DNA of 64,000 nt from Diphasiastrum complanatum (GCA_029204225.1 CM055107.1:50671227-50735226), one strand, 5' to 3'. Counted from the stretch's first letter, positions 11,271 through 22,680 are shown. The notes: generated by a model not told the origin, from the letters alone. Numbers and translations: made by a program.

Positions 11271-12539
11271 AGGCCATTGTAATTATTATCGTATATTTAT
11301 TCTTGATTTTGCAGGAAAAGCTTGATTAATTTACCAAGTTCTTAGTGATTCTAGGAATGTTTGGAATTAGGGTTGAAGGTGGACATGAAAGTCCCTATAC
11401 CCCCTTTGTTTTTTACTTAGCCTAATGGTACAAGTTTTATGTTTCATGAAAATAATACTATAATTGCTCGCAAGTGTTTTTTTGCAAATCATACTCATCC
11501 ATTATTAGTCTTCATTGATGGTCACAAAACTTCACATTTTACTTCCCTCATTTTCTACCATCTTACTCAAAGAGACATTCTTGATGCTTTATTTTTACAA
11601 AGGCTTATTTTTTTACCAATGGGTTACATATTTTTGATAGAAACTCAATTTAGTCTATGATGGTATCAAAATAAATTAGGTTGTTTTTCATCTCATTTGA
11701 TAAATGAACTACTTGTTAACTTAGCAATGGATGGCTAGGTGTTGATAAGAAAATGAATGCATGTATCACATCGTTCTGTCATATTCTATCCAAAACACAC
11801 CCACTAGTTTAATCTTCGATTCTTTATTCCTTAATGAATATTCACACATCATTTATGGATTTTCATACATCACATGTATTGAATACCATTTGTTTTTTCA
11901 TGTCTTTACCCATTAGTAGTGGTTTTATGATATAATAAGTTATAATGGAATCATTAAGAATTTGCACCACACACACACACACACACACACATGTTGCATT
12001 TCTAAGAAAAGAGATCTTGTTAATCATTGCTAATGACATGGTATCACACTAAACTTGTAAGCCTAATGTTATTTTAATATCCTTGAAATAAACACTTCAT
12101 GGCATTTCAATGACACTTTTTTTTTTGTTGATTAGGTATGCACACATATACTATGTTCTAGAAATCAATCAAAGCTCTAAAATACGATAAAAGCTAAATT
12201 CTACCAAGCCAATGACCAAGAAAATCCATTGTTCACATTGAGTTCTACACCCACATAGAAGTAGTATGTAGAATCTTTAACAACTTGAAAAGAAACAAGA
12301 GTTTTCAAAGTTTAGGCCACATGTAAGACATGGGACTACAACTTGAGTATGATTACTGCCCCATGTATTTTCAAAGCAACATACACGATATGACAAAAGA
12401 TTGGAATCTTTCTAAATACTTATTAATAAGTCAACGTATATTTTACATTGTTTAGCTTAATATTGGTTGTTGACTATTGTGAATAGGTAGGTAGTCAAGT
12501 CATTGTATTGTGTGACCTAAGCTATTATTAGCTCACAAG
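11271..12539. other. No recognised gene
   Basis: About 1.27 kb of AT-rich sequence without a supportable coding region. It contains a (CA)12 microsatellite at 11968-11991. It may be further decayed retrotransposon, but nothing identifies it. Confidence 0.5.
11968..11991. repeat. (CA)12 microsatellite
   Basis: Uninterrupted CA dinucleotide run visible directly in the sequence. Confidence 0.95.
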
Positions 12540-13451
12540 GATTGAGAGATCTATTCTACTCTGTTCCTCTCTCTAATAGCATTACAGTGGAGAGGAGAAA
12601 GCATTCTTCTCAAAGGACAAGCCAAGAGGAAGGGGCAAAGAGCAACATCAACATTTCAAGAAGGACAAATCCAAGGAGGAGAGTGATGAGGATTCATCAG
12701 AATCATCAACAAGTTGCAAATCCAACAAGAAGTACTTTTTTTGTGGTAAGAAGAGGCATTTCGCTTCTAATTGTTTCAAGAAAAAAAAGTTCTTCAAGTA
12801 AGCTAATCTTACTAAAGAGAGTGAATGTGAGGTATAAGGGAGTTATGAGGAAGCATATCTCCACATGATGTGTGGATAGATAGTGGAGCTAGTTCTCTTA
12901 TGACTAGCTCATCTTGCACCTTACAATGGATCTAGAAAGTTCATCTCCATTCCTAATGATAGTAGATGCAAGATAGAAGCCATTTGGTGTTGGATCCACT
13001 ATGACTCTTTATGATGTACTTTTTGTGCCTAATCTCACCATGAATCTCATTAGTGTTAGTGAAATGCTTGATAATGGCTTTCAAGTTGACTTTGGAAAAG
13101 ATGCTTGCTTGATTAAGAGGGATGGTGAATTGTTAGCAAGAGGGACTATATGTGAAAGCTTTTTAAGTTGAAAGCTAATACTTGTAGAAGTATGGTCAAG
13201 AGGAGCTTTGATCATCTCAAGGAGGAGAAGGCAATTGGATTGCCTCAATCTATGTTCCATGATGGTAAGGCTCATGAAGATGAAGTACTTGGAGAGTCAT
13301 TACCAAGGTGTTATACTTCTCATCAATTCTTTCATCTTGTTCATTTGGATGATGGTATTTCATCAAGTAGAAGCAAAAATGGTACTTTTGCATGTGTCTC
13401 TTTCATTGATGACTTCAATTGGATGTATCTCTTATCAATGATGTTTGATAT
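12540..13451 (+). pseudogene. Copia E7 gag-protease-integrase, heavily decayed
   Basis: Plus-strand remnants in broken frames: a CCHC knuckle YFFCGKKRHFASNC (about 12733-12777), a protease WIDSGASS (about 12873), the post-protease segment VLFVPNLTMNLISVSEML, and scraps of integrase (KEEKAIGLPQSM, then FIDDFNWMYLLS). Many stops and small deletions. The fragment is cut at 13452 by a type-B LTR in minus orientation. Decay is clearly greater than in E2-E5. Confidence 0.7.
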
Positions 13452-13522
13452 TGTCAATTTTTAGAGGAAAAAGACAAATATTGATTGTACTATCAATCAT
13501 TAAGAGTTATTGATTGCTTAAT
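13452..13522 (-). repeat. Type-B copia LTR (minus), 3' terminal piece
   Basis: Reverse complement of the end of the E5 5' LTR (compare 23850-23917): minus strand ...GATTGTACAATC-like block, then CTAAAAATTGACA. It is separated from the rest of the LTR (15545-16236) by insertion of the G element. There is no primer site next to its end, so it is a solo or rearranged LTR. Confidence 0.75.
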
Positions 13523-13904
13523 TGTTGGGGGTATTCCCAACAAAGTGTAAATAAATAAAATCATTCAATAAAATGTGTTGCGAGGGCATGGCATCCCGTG
13601 CGCGTAAGCCCATGGCCCAATGAGCATGCAAGTAAAGTTGTAAATAAAATAAACTTGACTTGGGCCTTGGAATTAAAATAAAACTAGAGGCCGAAAGTCA
13701 TTTTTAAACTTAGAGATTATTTTTTAGAGTTGGGTCCAAATTGGGACTCACATGAATCTTGTGATTACCAATGTACTTTTTGTGAACCCTTGGATCAAGT
13801 TGGGTCCAAGATGAATGGATAGGATCATTGTGAATATTAGCCAATAGGATTGAGAGGCAAGGGCCTTCCCCATTTTATAGAAAGACACCATTTGTACACT
13901 ATTT

Positions 13905-14617
13905 TGTGAGAAATTGGCAAAAATCTAGCTTGGTATATTTTATGATAGAAGTTTGTAAGTGAATCTCACATGTGTGGAGGATGTTCCCACGTGTGGAGAA
14001 TTGTAAAGAATGTTTGATATAGGGGTCTCATAGAATTTCATAGTCAAGCATTTAGGTGTAGGATGTTGATAGGGTCAAATTTGGCATAGATGGCAAATTA
14101 TCCATTTCCACTTGTAATGCCAATATTGAGCCAAAATAGAGCCAAACTTGTGCCAATTAGAGTGTAGACAAGTGTCATGCTTTTGTTTGATGAAGCTTAA
14201 GAGGTCCAATAGGATTTAGAGGTGGCAAAGTGTGATCCAATCATAGTTAAGCATAGTGGTAGCTCATGAATCTATTAGTATCATTGTACTCCTCCTTTTG
14301 GATCTAATTGATTTTGAGATTGAGTGGATTTTGAGTGTCATTGAATTTCTAGCTTTCTCTCTCTACCCGAGAGCTCATGATGGTTTTTCTCTCTCTACCC
14401 GAGGAGAGCAGCTTGTTTTTACTTAGAATACTTTTGGAACACTTCCCACACGTGTGAGTGAGAGTTGGAAGTGATTGAATGCATTTAGTAGTGTGTTTTT
14501 GCCATAGAATCAAAGATAGATCTTGAATCTCAATCTAGTCTTGATCTTGGTGCATCTACACACCTTAGGAGATCACAAGTACATGTAGTAGACAATCCAC
14601 ACGTGTGAAATTCAACA
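13905..14617 (+). mobile_element. Solo LTR (713 bp) inside G LTR, TSD TATTT
   Basis: TGTGAGAAATTGG ... GAAATTCAACA inserted in the G LTR, flanked by TATTT (13900-13904 and 14618-14622). The uninterrupted relative at 27.4 kb confirms the empty site. It contains paired motifs CACATGTGTGGAGG and CCCACGTGTGGAG (13967-13998), plus CACACGTGTG near 14451 and 14599. Probably a copia solo LTR left by LTR-LTR recombination. Confidence 0.9.
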
Positions 14618-15060
14618 TATTTCGATGCTTAATGAAAAGGAGGAAACTCTACCAATTTTGGAAGAGAAGCATCCTCATTTGCAATTCAATGCTTGCTATT
14701 GCTCTTGTTGTTTTCTATTGCCTTCAAGTTCATGGCTTTTGGTTTCAATAGTTTATGTTTCTCCTTTAGCAAGTACAATGTGCATTTGAGCTAACCTCCA
14801 CCCTCCTTCTATCTCTCTCTTCTATCTTCTTTTCCCTCCATCTTTTATAATCATTCCCTTCCTTTCACCTACAATCATGATGAATGTTAGTGTAGAGGAG
14901 TAGAGTTAAGGGAGAGTAGTGTTAGTGGTGAGTAGAGTTAAGGGAGAAAGTAGGAAACTAATTAAAAATAGCATCTATGCATACTTAGGTACCTATCTAG
15001 TGATCTAACCCTTGTTGACAAGCGGGAGGGCTATACTACGCAAGATCTTCGACCCTACAG

Positions 15061-15080
15061 TGGTGCCGATGTCGGGGACA
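15061..15080 (+). other. G element primer-binding site
   Basis: TGGTGCCGATGTCGGGGACA one base after the LTR end. It resembles the TGGCGCCGTTGTCGGGG-type sites of plant Ty3/gypsy elements, which is the basis for calling G gypsy-like. Confidence 0.65.
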
Positions 15081-15544
15081 GGTTTCCACTAACTAGTTTA
15101 GCTGCATTTTAGTTATTTTCTTTCTTTTAGAGTAGTTTTATGTAGATTTTTGGGTGTTTAGAGTAAGTTTTTTGTATTTTTTTTGTGTTTGGACTGTTTA
15201 TAGCTAGCGGAAGAGGTGTGAGAGGGTCGAGGAGGCCCTAAACAGCCTCTAAGGGCTTGAAACCCAAACCAACCAACCAAAGCCCAAAAAACACACCAAT
15301 CTACATTTTGGAGGGAAAAAGAGCGTAAAATCTCATCATATTTTTATATCTCCAGAATCAGTGAAAATTAACCCTTGCATGACTGGCAACAGCTCCAGGG
15401 TATTGTCCCAGACCTGCATAGAAGCCTGTGAGAGTTAGTTTCAAGCAGATTGTGAAAACCAGAGAAAAATCATAAAAAATTCAAAAAACCCTTGTTGATA
15501 GGTGGGAGGGCTATACTACGCAAGATCTTCGACCCTACATTAAT

Positions 15545-16236
15545 CCAAAGATCTATCAAGTTCTAGATGTTAGATCTTGATCTACATGCTTTACACTATG
15601 ATTTAAGCAAGAGCAATGGATCAAATGATCAAACACACGTGTGGAGGAAAGTACCTGTATGGCCTGTTTACAGAGAGTAAAGTACATTAACTTACAAATG
15701 CATTTCATTCATCAAAACTCAAGACAAATGTGGAAATCTCAACAAAACTAGAATTTGCCAATGTCACATCAACTTGTTATTGATTTGGTTGATCTCTTTA
15801 TAGATCAAGTACATCCACGAGCTGTGTACTGTCCAGCAGGCCTTCACACGTGTGAAGAGTGCCTAGTCATCTAGATCCACCAATGGGAGTCATATGTGCT
15901 CATTTCCCAAAGTTGACTGTTCTTGGCTAGAAAACAAAAAGCTAATCTTCCACATTTATAGGAATATTCTCTATAAAATAGGATCTAATGGAATCCTCCT
16001 ATCTTATCTTCTAGAAGCTTATCCACACATGTGAATGGTATCTTGACATGTGTGAGTAATAACTCATTCACATGGAAGTCCAATCTATTTACAAATAGTT
16101 TGACCAATTTGACCATTTTCAAGATTCTACTCAAAGGTCAATTTCACACTAGTGTAGATCAAGCTAAAACCAATTTAACTTAATAAAAATGACTTATGTA
16201 CATTCTTCACACGTGGAAATAGACTCCACTTGTGTG
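15545..16236 (-). repeat. Type-B copia LTR (minus), main piece
   Basis: Reverse complement of 18580-19227 plus the first bases after 23795, with moderate divergence. It carries CACACGTGTGGAGG (15633), CACACGTGTGAAG (15845) and CACACGTGG (16208). Its outer end abuts copia E6 integrase at about 16236 without a visible TSD, so a rearrangement breakpoint is likely here. Confidence 0.75.
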
Positions 16237-17340
16237 AGATTGCAAAGTCACACAGAAAGCCATATCAGAAGTCTTTTATAAAGACTACTTATCCATTGGA
16301 ACTCATACATTCAGATATACATTTTTTCTCTTCTAAAAGTATTGGTGGTGCAACATGTTTTGTCACATTTATTGATGACTTTACTAGATACACTTGGTTG
16401 TATCTACTTTCTTCAAAGGCTATGGTTTTTTATCACTTCCTTATCTTCAAAGCTTATGTAGAAAAACAGTTTTCTTGCAAAGTTAAAGCTTTAAGATGTG
16501 ATGGAGGAGGTAAATATATCTCCAACAAGTTTCATAATTATTGCGAAGGTGAAGGAATAAAGAGAGAATTTTCTTGTGCCTATTCTCCATCCCAACATGG
16601 AGTAGCTGATAGGAAAAATAGATCTTTATGTGAATGTGCTAAAGCAATTCGAGTAGCAGCTTCTTTGCCTATTGAATGTTGGGGTGAAGCTATAAATTGT
16701 GCAAACTATTTGTGCAATAGATTACCTCACAATGCTCTTGCTGGAAAAACATCTTTTGAAGTCTTGTTTCAGAAAAAACCTAAGGTAGATCACCTTAGAG
16801 TTTTTGGTTGTAGTTGCTTTGTTAATATGCCCTTGGAAACAAGGAAAAGAGATGATCCTAATTCTTTTAAAGGGATCATGGTTGGATATGCATCCAACAA
16901 GAAAGCTTACAGGATCTCTGTTGCCTCTACCTCAACTACAATTGAGAGTAGAGATCAAAAATACATTCTTGAGAAGGCCGAGTTCAAAGATTCTTACAAA
17001 GATACTCCAATCATCACCCTTGAAGATCATCATGGAGAGATGGGGCCGAGATTTGAGGAGGAGTCACCTCAAATTTTTTCACCAAGGAGATCTCAAAGAG
17101 AAAGATCCGAGCCTAGAAGGCTTACCTATGAAGATAGAGGAAAGCAAGTGGAAATCAACTCCACTAATTATGCCTATTTTATTTCTCATGAGGAGCCAAA
17201 GGATGTATATGATGCTATCAACTAAAAGGAATGGTACCTTGCCATGAAGGAAGAATATGATGTCTTGATGGCCAATAATACATGGGAGCTTGTGGATCTT
17301 CCATCCAACAAGCATACCATTGGTTGCAAATGGGTTTTGG
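16236..17340 (+). pseudogene. E6 integrase and RT start
   Basis: Opens at IAKSHRKPYQKSF (end of the pre-integrase domain). Integrase residues: HSDIHFFSS and CDGGGKY carry the first two Asp, but the third acidic position reads QHGVADRKNR, with Asp for the catalytic Glu. A TAA at 17223 falls between DAIN and KEWY, after which the RT start (LMANNTWELVDLPSNKH, then IGCKWVL) is recognisable. RT stops at about 17341, where RNase H follows directly. Confidence 0.75.
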
Positions 17341-17842
17341 ATTATCATCTAACTTGTTTAGATTTTCAGATTCAGACTTTGCTGGAGATCAAATGTATAG
17401 GAAATCCATAAGTGCACATTGTATTTTCATAAGTGATGGAGCTATATCATGGATGTCAAAGAAACAAGTCACTATCTCATTGTCATCTAGTGCGGCCGAG
17501 TACAAAGCACTTACTCATTGCACAAAAGAGATGGTATGGATCAAAAGGATGATCCAAAATCTTCACTTGCTAGATTTATCAGAGAATCCAATCATCTATT
17601 GTGACAACCTATCAGCCCAAAATTTGGCAAGCAATCCTATATTTCATGCTAGGAGAAAGCATATTGAGGTCGTATACCACTTTGTGAGGGAGCAAGTCAT
17701 GGCAAAGGAGGTGGAGCTTCAACATGTTTCTTCAAGGGAATGTTTAGTTGATATCTTCACCAAAGCATTGGGAAAAGACTTGTTTATGAAGCATAGGAAT
17801 ACTCTTGGAGTATTCTCAAAGTCTATGCTAAAACTAGTTTAA
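17341..17842 (+). pseudogene. E6 RNase H
   Basis: RNase H with FSDSDFAGDQMYRKS, SLSSSAAEYKALTHCTKE, YCDNLSAQNLASNPIFHARR and the C-terminus VDIFTKALGKD, ending at TAA. It is joined directly to the first RT codons, so about 300 codons of RT, including YVDD, are missing. Confidence 0.8.
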
Positions 17843-17849
17843 GAGGGAG

Positions 17850-18569
17850 TGTGAAAGATTTCAACTAGTTTAGTCAATTTTGGTCATATTTGTTTATTTG
17901 GCAATTGAGGCCAATTCTCATATTAGACTTAGAGATTGTCATTTTAAAGTTATTTTAGCTCAAATATATGTGAAATACCACTTTTAGATAGTTAGGGAAA
18001 TAGTAGGAGGTCAAGTTTAGTGAATTCAAATTTGAATGTTGGAGACATTGAATTCACATTATTGGTAGGGTTTTTAATATGGAGGGAAACCAAGATCATT
18101 AATGAGACATGGATCTGTTATATATAGCTGTACACAGGTGGGAAGAGAAGGTTTATCTCTCCCTCATCTCATTTCATGCTTATACATGAGTTCTCTTGGG
18201 TTCATATATCCATTGCTGCACTATATTGGTGATATCTTGCAATCTTGTGTGTAGAATGCTCATTTAATGCTATATTTGGATCCACCCAAGTGAAATACAG
18301 TAGCTTACTATTTTTGTACGTACAACAACTTCATTTCATCTTATGTTGATGTTCTATCAAGTTCTTATTGATTTTGTATCTCTTCCATTAAGTAGATGTT
18401 GATTTTTCTATGTTGCAAATGTGTAGATTGTGTTGACTTTCATAACAAATATCAAGAGGACAAATTTGGATCTTAGTGATTCATATTTCTTCACAAATAT
18501 CCCCAAAGTATCAACTATTGCACTCTTCCTATTTGTTAAAATATCACTTCCAACTTGTTGTATCTTGTA
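17850..18569 (+). repeat. E6 3' LTR, right end unresolved
   Basis: Starts TGTGAAAGATTTCAACTAG directly after AAGAGGGAG, as a copia 3' LTR should. Non-coding sequence follows to about 18570, where similarity to the type-B LTR begins. I cannot place the exact end. Confidence 0.5.
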
Positions 18570-19227
18570 GATCTCAAGTTATTTGATCTCATACGTGTGG
18601 AGTCTGTTCCCACGTGTGAAAGAATGTACATAAGTCATTTTTATTAAGTTATGTTGGTTTTAGCTTGATCTACACTAGTGTGAAATTGACCTTTGAGTAG
18701 AATCTTGAAAATGGTCAAATTGGTCAAACGTTTTGTAAATAGATTGGACTTCCATGTGAATAGGTTATTACTCACACATGTCAAGATACCATTCATGCCT
18801 TGTGGATAAGCTTCTAGAAGATAAGATATAGGAAATATTCCTATAAATGTGGAAGACTTTTTGTTTTCTAGCCAAAGAGAATAGTTAACTTTGGGAAATG
18901 AGCACATATGACTCCCATTGGTGGATTTGGATGACTAGGCACTCTTCACACATGTGAAGGCCTGCTGGACAGTACACAGCTCGTGGATGTACTTGATCTA
19001 TAAAGAGATCAACCAAATCAATAACAAGTTGATGTGACATTGGCAAATTCTAGTTTTGTTGAGATTTCCACATTTGTCTTGAGTTTTGATGAATGAAATG
19101 CATCTGTAAGTTAATGTACTTTACTCTCTGTAAACAAGTCACACATGTACTGTCCTCCACACGTGTGAGACTGCCCATCCATGTGTTTGATCATTTGATC
19201 CATTGCTCTTGCTTAAATCATAGTGTA
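18570..19227 (+). repeat. E5 5' LTR (type B), first part
   Basis: Homologous to the inverted copy at 15545-16236 from ATCTCATACGTGTGGAG onward. It includes the motif pair at 18592-18619 and CCACACGTGTGAG near 19158. It ends at 19227, where E2 is inserted; the rest resumes at 23795. The left edge is approximate. Confidence 0.65.
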
Positions 19228-19909
19228 TGTAAAAATTACAGCAAATAAGGATCCTAAAACACTTGAAATGATGAGGGAAACAATAGATTATGATTTCATA
19301 AGATTAGCACAAGTTGAACCATCAAAATCCATCAAAAATCTATGCTTGAACCTCACTAAATGGCCCAAATCCTTGAAGAAGGCTTCACACGTGTGAAAGT
19401 ACGGCCTCCCACAGTCTGAGTACTGTACACCAGACCTACATTCAATCCTATAATCATTAGTAATCCCAAGTACTCAAACAATTATGAACATAGAGAGCAA
19501 TTGCACCATTATGAGAGAAAAATCATGAAATTGCTTGATTAATTTTGGTGAGATATCATCACCTATATATACATGATCCATCACGGTTTTGGGCAGGTAT
19601 GAGTATCCCTAAACCTATCCCTAATGCTAATTTTGGTGGATCTTTCATCCCTACCAAGTTAGGGTTGGAATCTTGGAGATCCCTCAACAATGCAAAAATT
19701 ACCAAAAATAGCTCCTATTTTTTCTCCCTTGTATCTAAGCATAATTTGGACTCATTCCAAAGGTTCTAACACTTAGGTCTACTTGAGAACATCCTTATGA
19801 ATGGAATCCTATGCTATTTGGCACGTGTAACAAGCCACATCATGACCATCTAACTATTTACAAGTCATATGACCAAAACTAGTCAAGCTAGAATTGTGAA
19901 TTTTTAACA
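19228..19909 (-). repeat. E2 3' LTR (682 bp)
   Basis: Plus coordinates TGTAAAAATTACAGC ... TTTTTAACA; the minus-strand reading is TGTTAAAAATTCAC...TTTTTACA. TATA-like run at 19564-19571. Nearly identical to 23113-23794 and to the LTRs of E4. Confidence 0.95.
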
Positions 19910-19923
19910 CTCCTCCTCACTAT

Positions 19924-22680
19924 CTAGCTTGGTTCAATCATTGCTTTACTAATCACTCCAAGTGATGATCTGAACTTCATAAAAGGTGTCTTTTGAAGTG
20001 GTTTAGTAAGTAGATCAGCTACACATTCATTGCTTGGAACATGCTCCAAAGCAATCTCCTTGGCTTGCACCATTTCTCTCACAAAGTGATGGCATATCTC
20101 AATGTGCTTAGATCTTGCATGGAAGATTGGGTTAGATGCAAGGTGTTGGGCTGATATATTGTCATTGTAGATGATTGGTGCCTCCTCTGAATCCATGATC
20201 TTTAGTTCCACCAATAATCTCTTGATCCAAAGTACCTCCTTTGTAGTGGTTGTCAAAGCTTTGTACTCGGCCTCGGTTGAAGATAGAGATATAGTTTCTT
20301 GCTTTTTTGAAAGCCATGAAACCAAACCTTCTCCTATGAAAGTTGAATAGGAACTTGTTGATTTCCTATCCCTCTTGTCCCCTGCAAAATCTGAATCACT
20401 AAATGCATGAAGGTTAATCACATCTCCTCTATATAGAATCCCAAAATCCAATGTACCCGAGATGTATCTTAGAATCCTCTTAGCCTTTTTCCAATGGATA
20501 TTCAATGGCTTTTGCATGGATTGGCTCAACCTACATACACTAAAGCTAAGATCTGGTCTGGTTATAGTGATCCACATTAAGGAACCTATAAGTTGCCTAA
20601 ACAAAGTGATGTCCATGAAGGATCTTTCATCATCTTCATTTGGCACTTTTACATCTTGCTCCATTGGTGTGTCAACACTTTTGCATACTTCCATCTTAAA
20701 CTTCTTCAAAAGACTTTGAGCATAGTTTACTTGACTTATAAAGATAAAATCAGACCCTCTAAGTACTTCTATGCCTAAGATGAAGTGAAGACACCCTAGA
20801 TCTACCATCTTGAACTCTAAGGATAGATCTATCTTGATTTTTTCAATACCATCAACACTATTTCCACTAATGATGATGTCATCTACATAAATGAGTAAAA
20901 GTACAATACCAACATCATCAAACTTAATGTAAAGAGTGGGATCATATTTACTTTGAACAAAAGAAAGTGAAATAAGATAGCAATGTAGTCTTGAATTCCA
21001 AGATCTCGAGGCTTGCTTCAAGCCATAGATGCTTCTTTGGAGATGGCATACTTTGTTCTCCATTTCATGCTTGATGAACCCTTGTGGCTGCTCCATATAG
21101 ATATCCTCTTCCAAAAAACCATTCAAGAAAGCATTAGAGACATCCCTTTGACATAGAATCCATCCAAAATGTGATGCAAGTGCAATGATTAGTCTTATTG
21201 TGACCATCTTGGCCACGGGTGCAAAAGTTTCCTCACAGTCTATCTCTTGAGCATAACCTTTTGCAACTAATCTTGCTTTATGTTTGTTAACACTCCCATT
21301 TGCATTCAACTTAAGCTTGAAGACCCACTTGCATCCTATTACATTCCTTTGAGGTCTCTCAACAAGCAACCAAGTTTCATTCTCAATCAAGGCATCATAC
21401 TCATCCAACATAGCTTTATACCATTCTTTGGAGTTCAATGCATCTTCAACATTAGACGGTTCTTCAAAACTAGATAAAGCATAAGAAGTGAATGAGATAC
21501 CCTCAACTTGCTGTCCTTTGCCTTGATATGTGAGCCTTGATGGCTCCACTTTTGCCCTTGAAGATCTCCTTGGTGTGATAGGTGGGTTTGGTGCTTGCTC
21601 CTCCATGAGCTCCTCCTCAAAACCAAGATCTTGCTCCTCGGCCATCTTCTTCTTGATTGTTGGAGCACTTGAGCCTTCTTCAAGCATATGCATGTGATGT
21701 TCATCAAAGATGACATCCCTTGAAACAACAAATTTGTTTAAGGATGGGAGATAGACTTTGTAGCCCTTGCTTAAGCTTGCATATCCAAGCATGATCCCTC
21801 TTGTGGAAGATGGATCCTCCTTGGTTCTTGTTTCCAATGGCACATGCACATAACATATACACCCAAAAACTTTCAAGTGATTAAGATTGGGTTTCTTTCC
21901 ATACAACATCTCATAAGGAGTTTTGCCTTCAATTGCTTTGCAAGACACCCTATTCATCAAGTAGTTTGCACATACAAGAGACTCACCCCAAAAGGATTTG
22001 GGCAAACAAGCATCTAATCTTAAAGCCTTAGAACATTCACGTAATGTTCTATTCCTTCTTTCAGCAACTCCATTTTGTTGAGGAGTGTAAGGACAAGAAG
22101 TCTCTTTCTTGATCCCTTCCTCCTCACAAAAGGCCTTGAACTCATTGGAGATGAATTCTCCACCATTGTCACTTCTAAGAATCTTGATGCTATGATTATG
22201 ATGCTTTTCCACAAACAACTTGAACTTTACAAAAGTATCAAATACTTGAGACTTGAAGGAAAGTAAGAACACCCAACAATATCTTGAGTAGTCATCAATG
22301 AAGGTTAAAAACATGGATGAACCTCCATTAGATTTGGTGCTAGCAATGTGCACATCCGAGTGTATGAGTTCAAGAGGATGAGATGACTTTGTGATGGAGT
22401 TAGGAAACACCTTCTTATGTGCCTTGGATAAGGCACAAGCTTCACAAACCTTGTCTTCCTTCCCAATAGACCTTGGTAGGCCTAAAGCATACTCCTCCTT
22501 GATCATAGCCTCCATGGAACCCGAGTTGACATGTCCAAGTCTTTTGTGCCATAAAGTAAAGGTAGATATCTTGCTCTTCTCGGCCAACATGACAACATTA
22601 GTATCCACAAATGCATCCAGCTTATAAAGTTTGCCAAGTCTAGTGCCCTTAGCCACTATCTTACCCTTCTTGATCCTCAA
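19924..22680 (-). CDS. E2 copia pol: integrase, RT and RNase H
   Basis: An uninterrupted frame of 918 codons encoding the part of a copia polyprotein that integrates and reverse-transcribes. In order: pre-integrase (LWHKRLGH, then CEACALSKAHK), integrase core with HSDVH, RSDNGGEF and QNGVAERRNR (DD35E complete), RT with NAFLNGFLEEDIYMEQP and IYVDDIIISG, and RNase H with FSDSDFAGDKRDRKS and CVADLLTKPL. There is no ATG at the upstream edge: the frame opens at a TTG at a deletion scar and the first Met is well inside. Small scar: KGYAQEIDCEETF lacks two residues found in E4. It cannot make Gag or protease, so movement would need help from a relative. Confidence 0.85.
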   Translation of the reverse strand: MRIKKGKIVAKGTRLGKLYKLDAFVDTNVVMLAEKSKISTFTLWHKRLGHVNSGSMEAMIKEEYALGLPRSIGKEDKVCEACALSKAHKKVFPNSITKSSHPLELIHSDVHIASTKSNGGSSMFLTFIDDYSRYCWVFLLSFKSQVFDTFVKFKLFVEKHHNHSIKILRSDNGGEFISNEFKAFCEEEGIKKETSCPYTPQQNGVAERRNRTLRECSKALRLDACLPKSFWGESLVCANYLMNRVSCKAIEGKTPYEMLYGKKPNLNHLKVFGCICYVHVPLETRTKEDPSSTRGIMLGYASLSKGYKVYLPSLNKFVVSRDVIFDEHHMHMLEEGSSAPTIKKKMAEEQDLGFEEELMEEQAPNPPITPRRSSRAKVEPSRLTYQGKGQQVEGISFTSYALSSFEEPSNVEDALNSKEWYKAMLDEYDALIENETWLLVERPQRNVIGCKWVFKLKLNANGSVNKHKARLVAKGYAQEIDCEETFAPVAKMVTIRLIIALASHFGWILCQRDVSNAFLNGFLEEDIYMEQPQGFIKHEMENKVCHLQRSIYGLKQASRSWNSRLHCYLISLSFVQSKYDPTLYIKFDDVGIVLLLIYVDDIIISGNSVDGIEKIKIDLSLEFKMVDLGCLHFILGIEVLRGSDFIFISQVNYAQSLLKKFKMEVCKSVDTPMEQDVKVPNEDDERSFMDITLFRQLIGSLMWITITRPDLSFSVCRLSQSMQKPLNIHWKKAKRILRYISGTLDFGILYRGDVINLHAFSDSDFAGDKRDRKSTSSYSTFIGEGLVSWLSKKQETISLSSTEAEYKALTTTTKEVLWIKRLLVELKIMDSEEAPIIYNDNISAQHLASNPIFHARSKHIEICHHFVREMVQAKEIALEHVPSNECVADLLTKPLQKTPFMKFRSSLGVISKAMIEPS

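Larger units (their letters stand above)
13523..15539 (+). mobile_element. G element: gypsy-like, non-coding, TSD TTAAT
   Basis: Begins TGTTGGGGGTATTCCC and ends CGACCCTACA, flanked by TTAAT at 13518-13522 and 15540-15544. It consists of a 5' LTR (13523-15059, about 819 bp once a nested solo LTR is removed), a primer site, about 400 bases of leader and only the last ~55 bases of a 3' LTR (about 15485-15539). There is no coding capacity. It splits a type-B LTR. A second LTR of the family lies at 27021-27838, minus orientation. Confidence 0.85.
16236..17849 (+). mobile_element. Copia E6, 5' truncated and lacking RT
   Basis: Plus-strand element that starts inside the pre-integrase zinc domain, runs through integrase and the first RT codons, then jumps to RNase H at about 17341, and ends with a TAA (17840-17842), the purine run AAGAGGGAG and an LTR start. 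It is bracketed by type-B LTRs in opposite orientation. Confidence 0.75.

Noticed and set aside
19545-19769. The same 74-codon open frame repeated at 19545 and 23430 (and on the minus strand at about 42.8 and 48.9 kb)
   Set aside because: It lies inside the 682 bp LTRs of E2 and E4 and recurs only because the LTRs do; no sign of coding.
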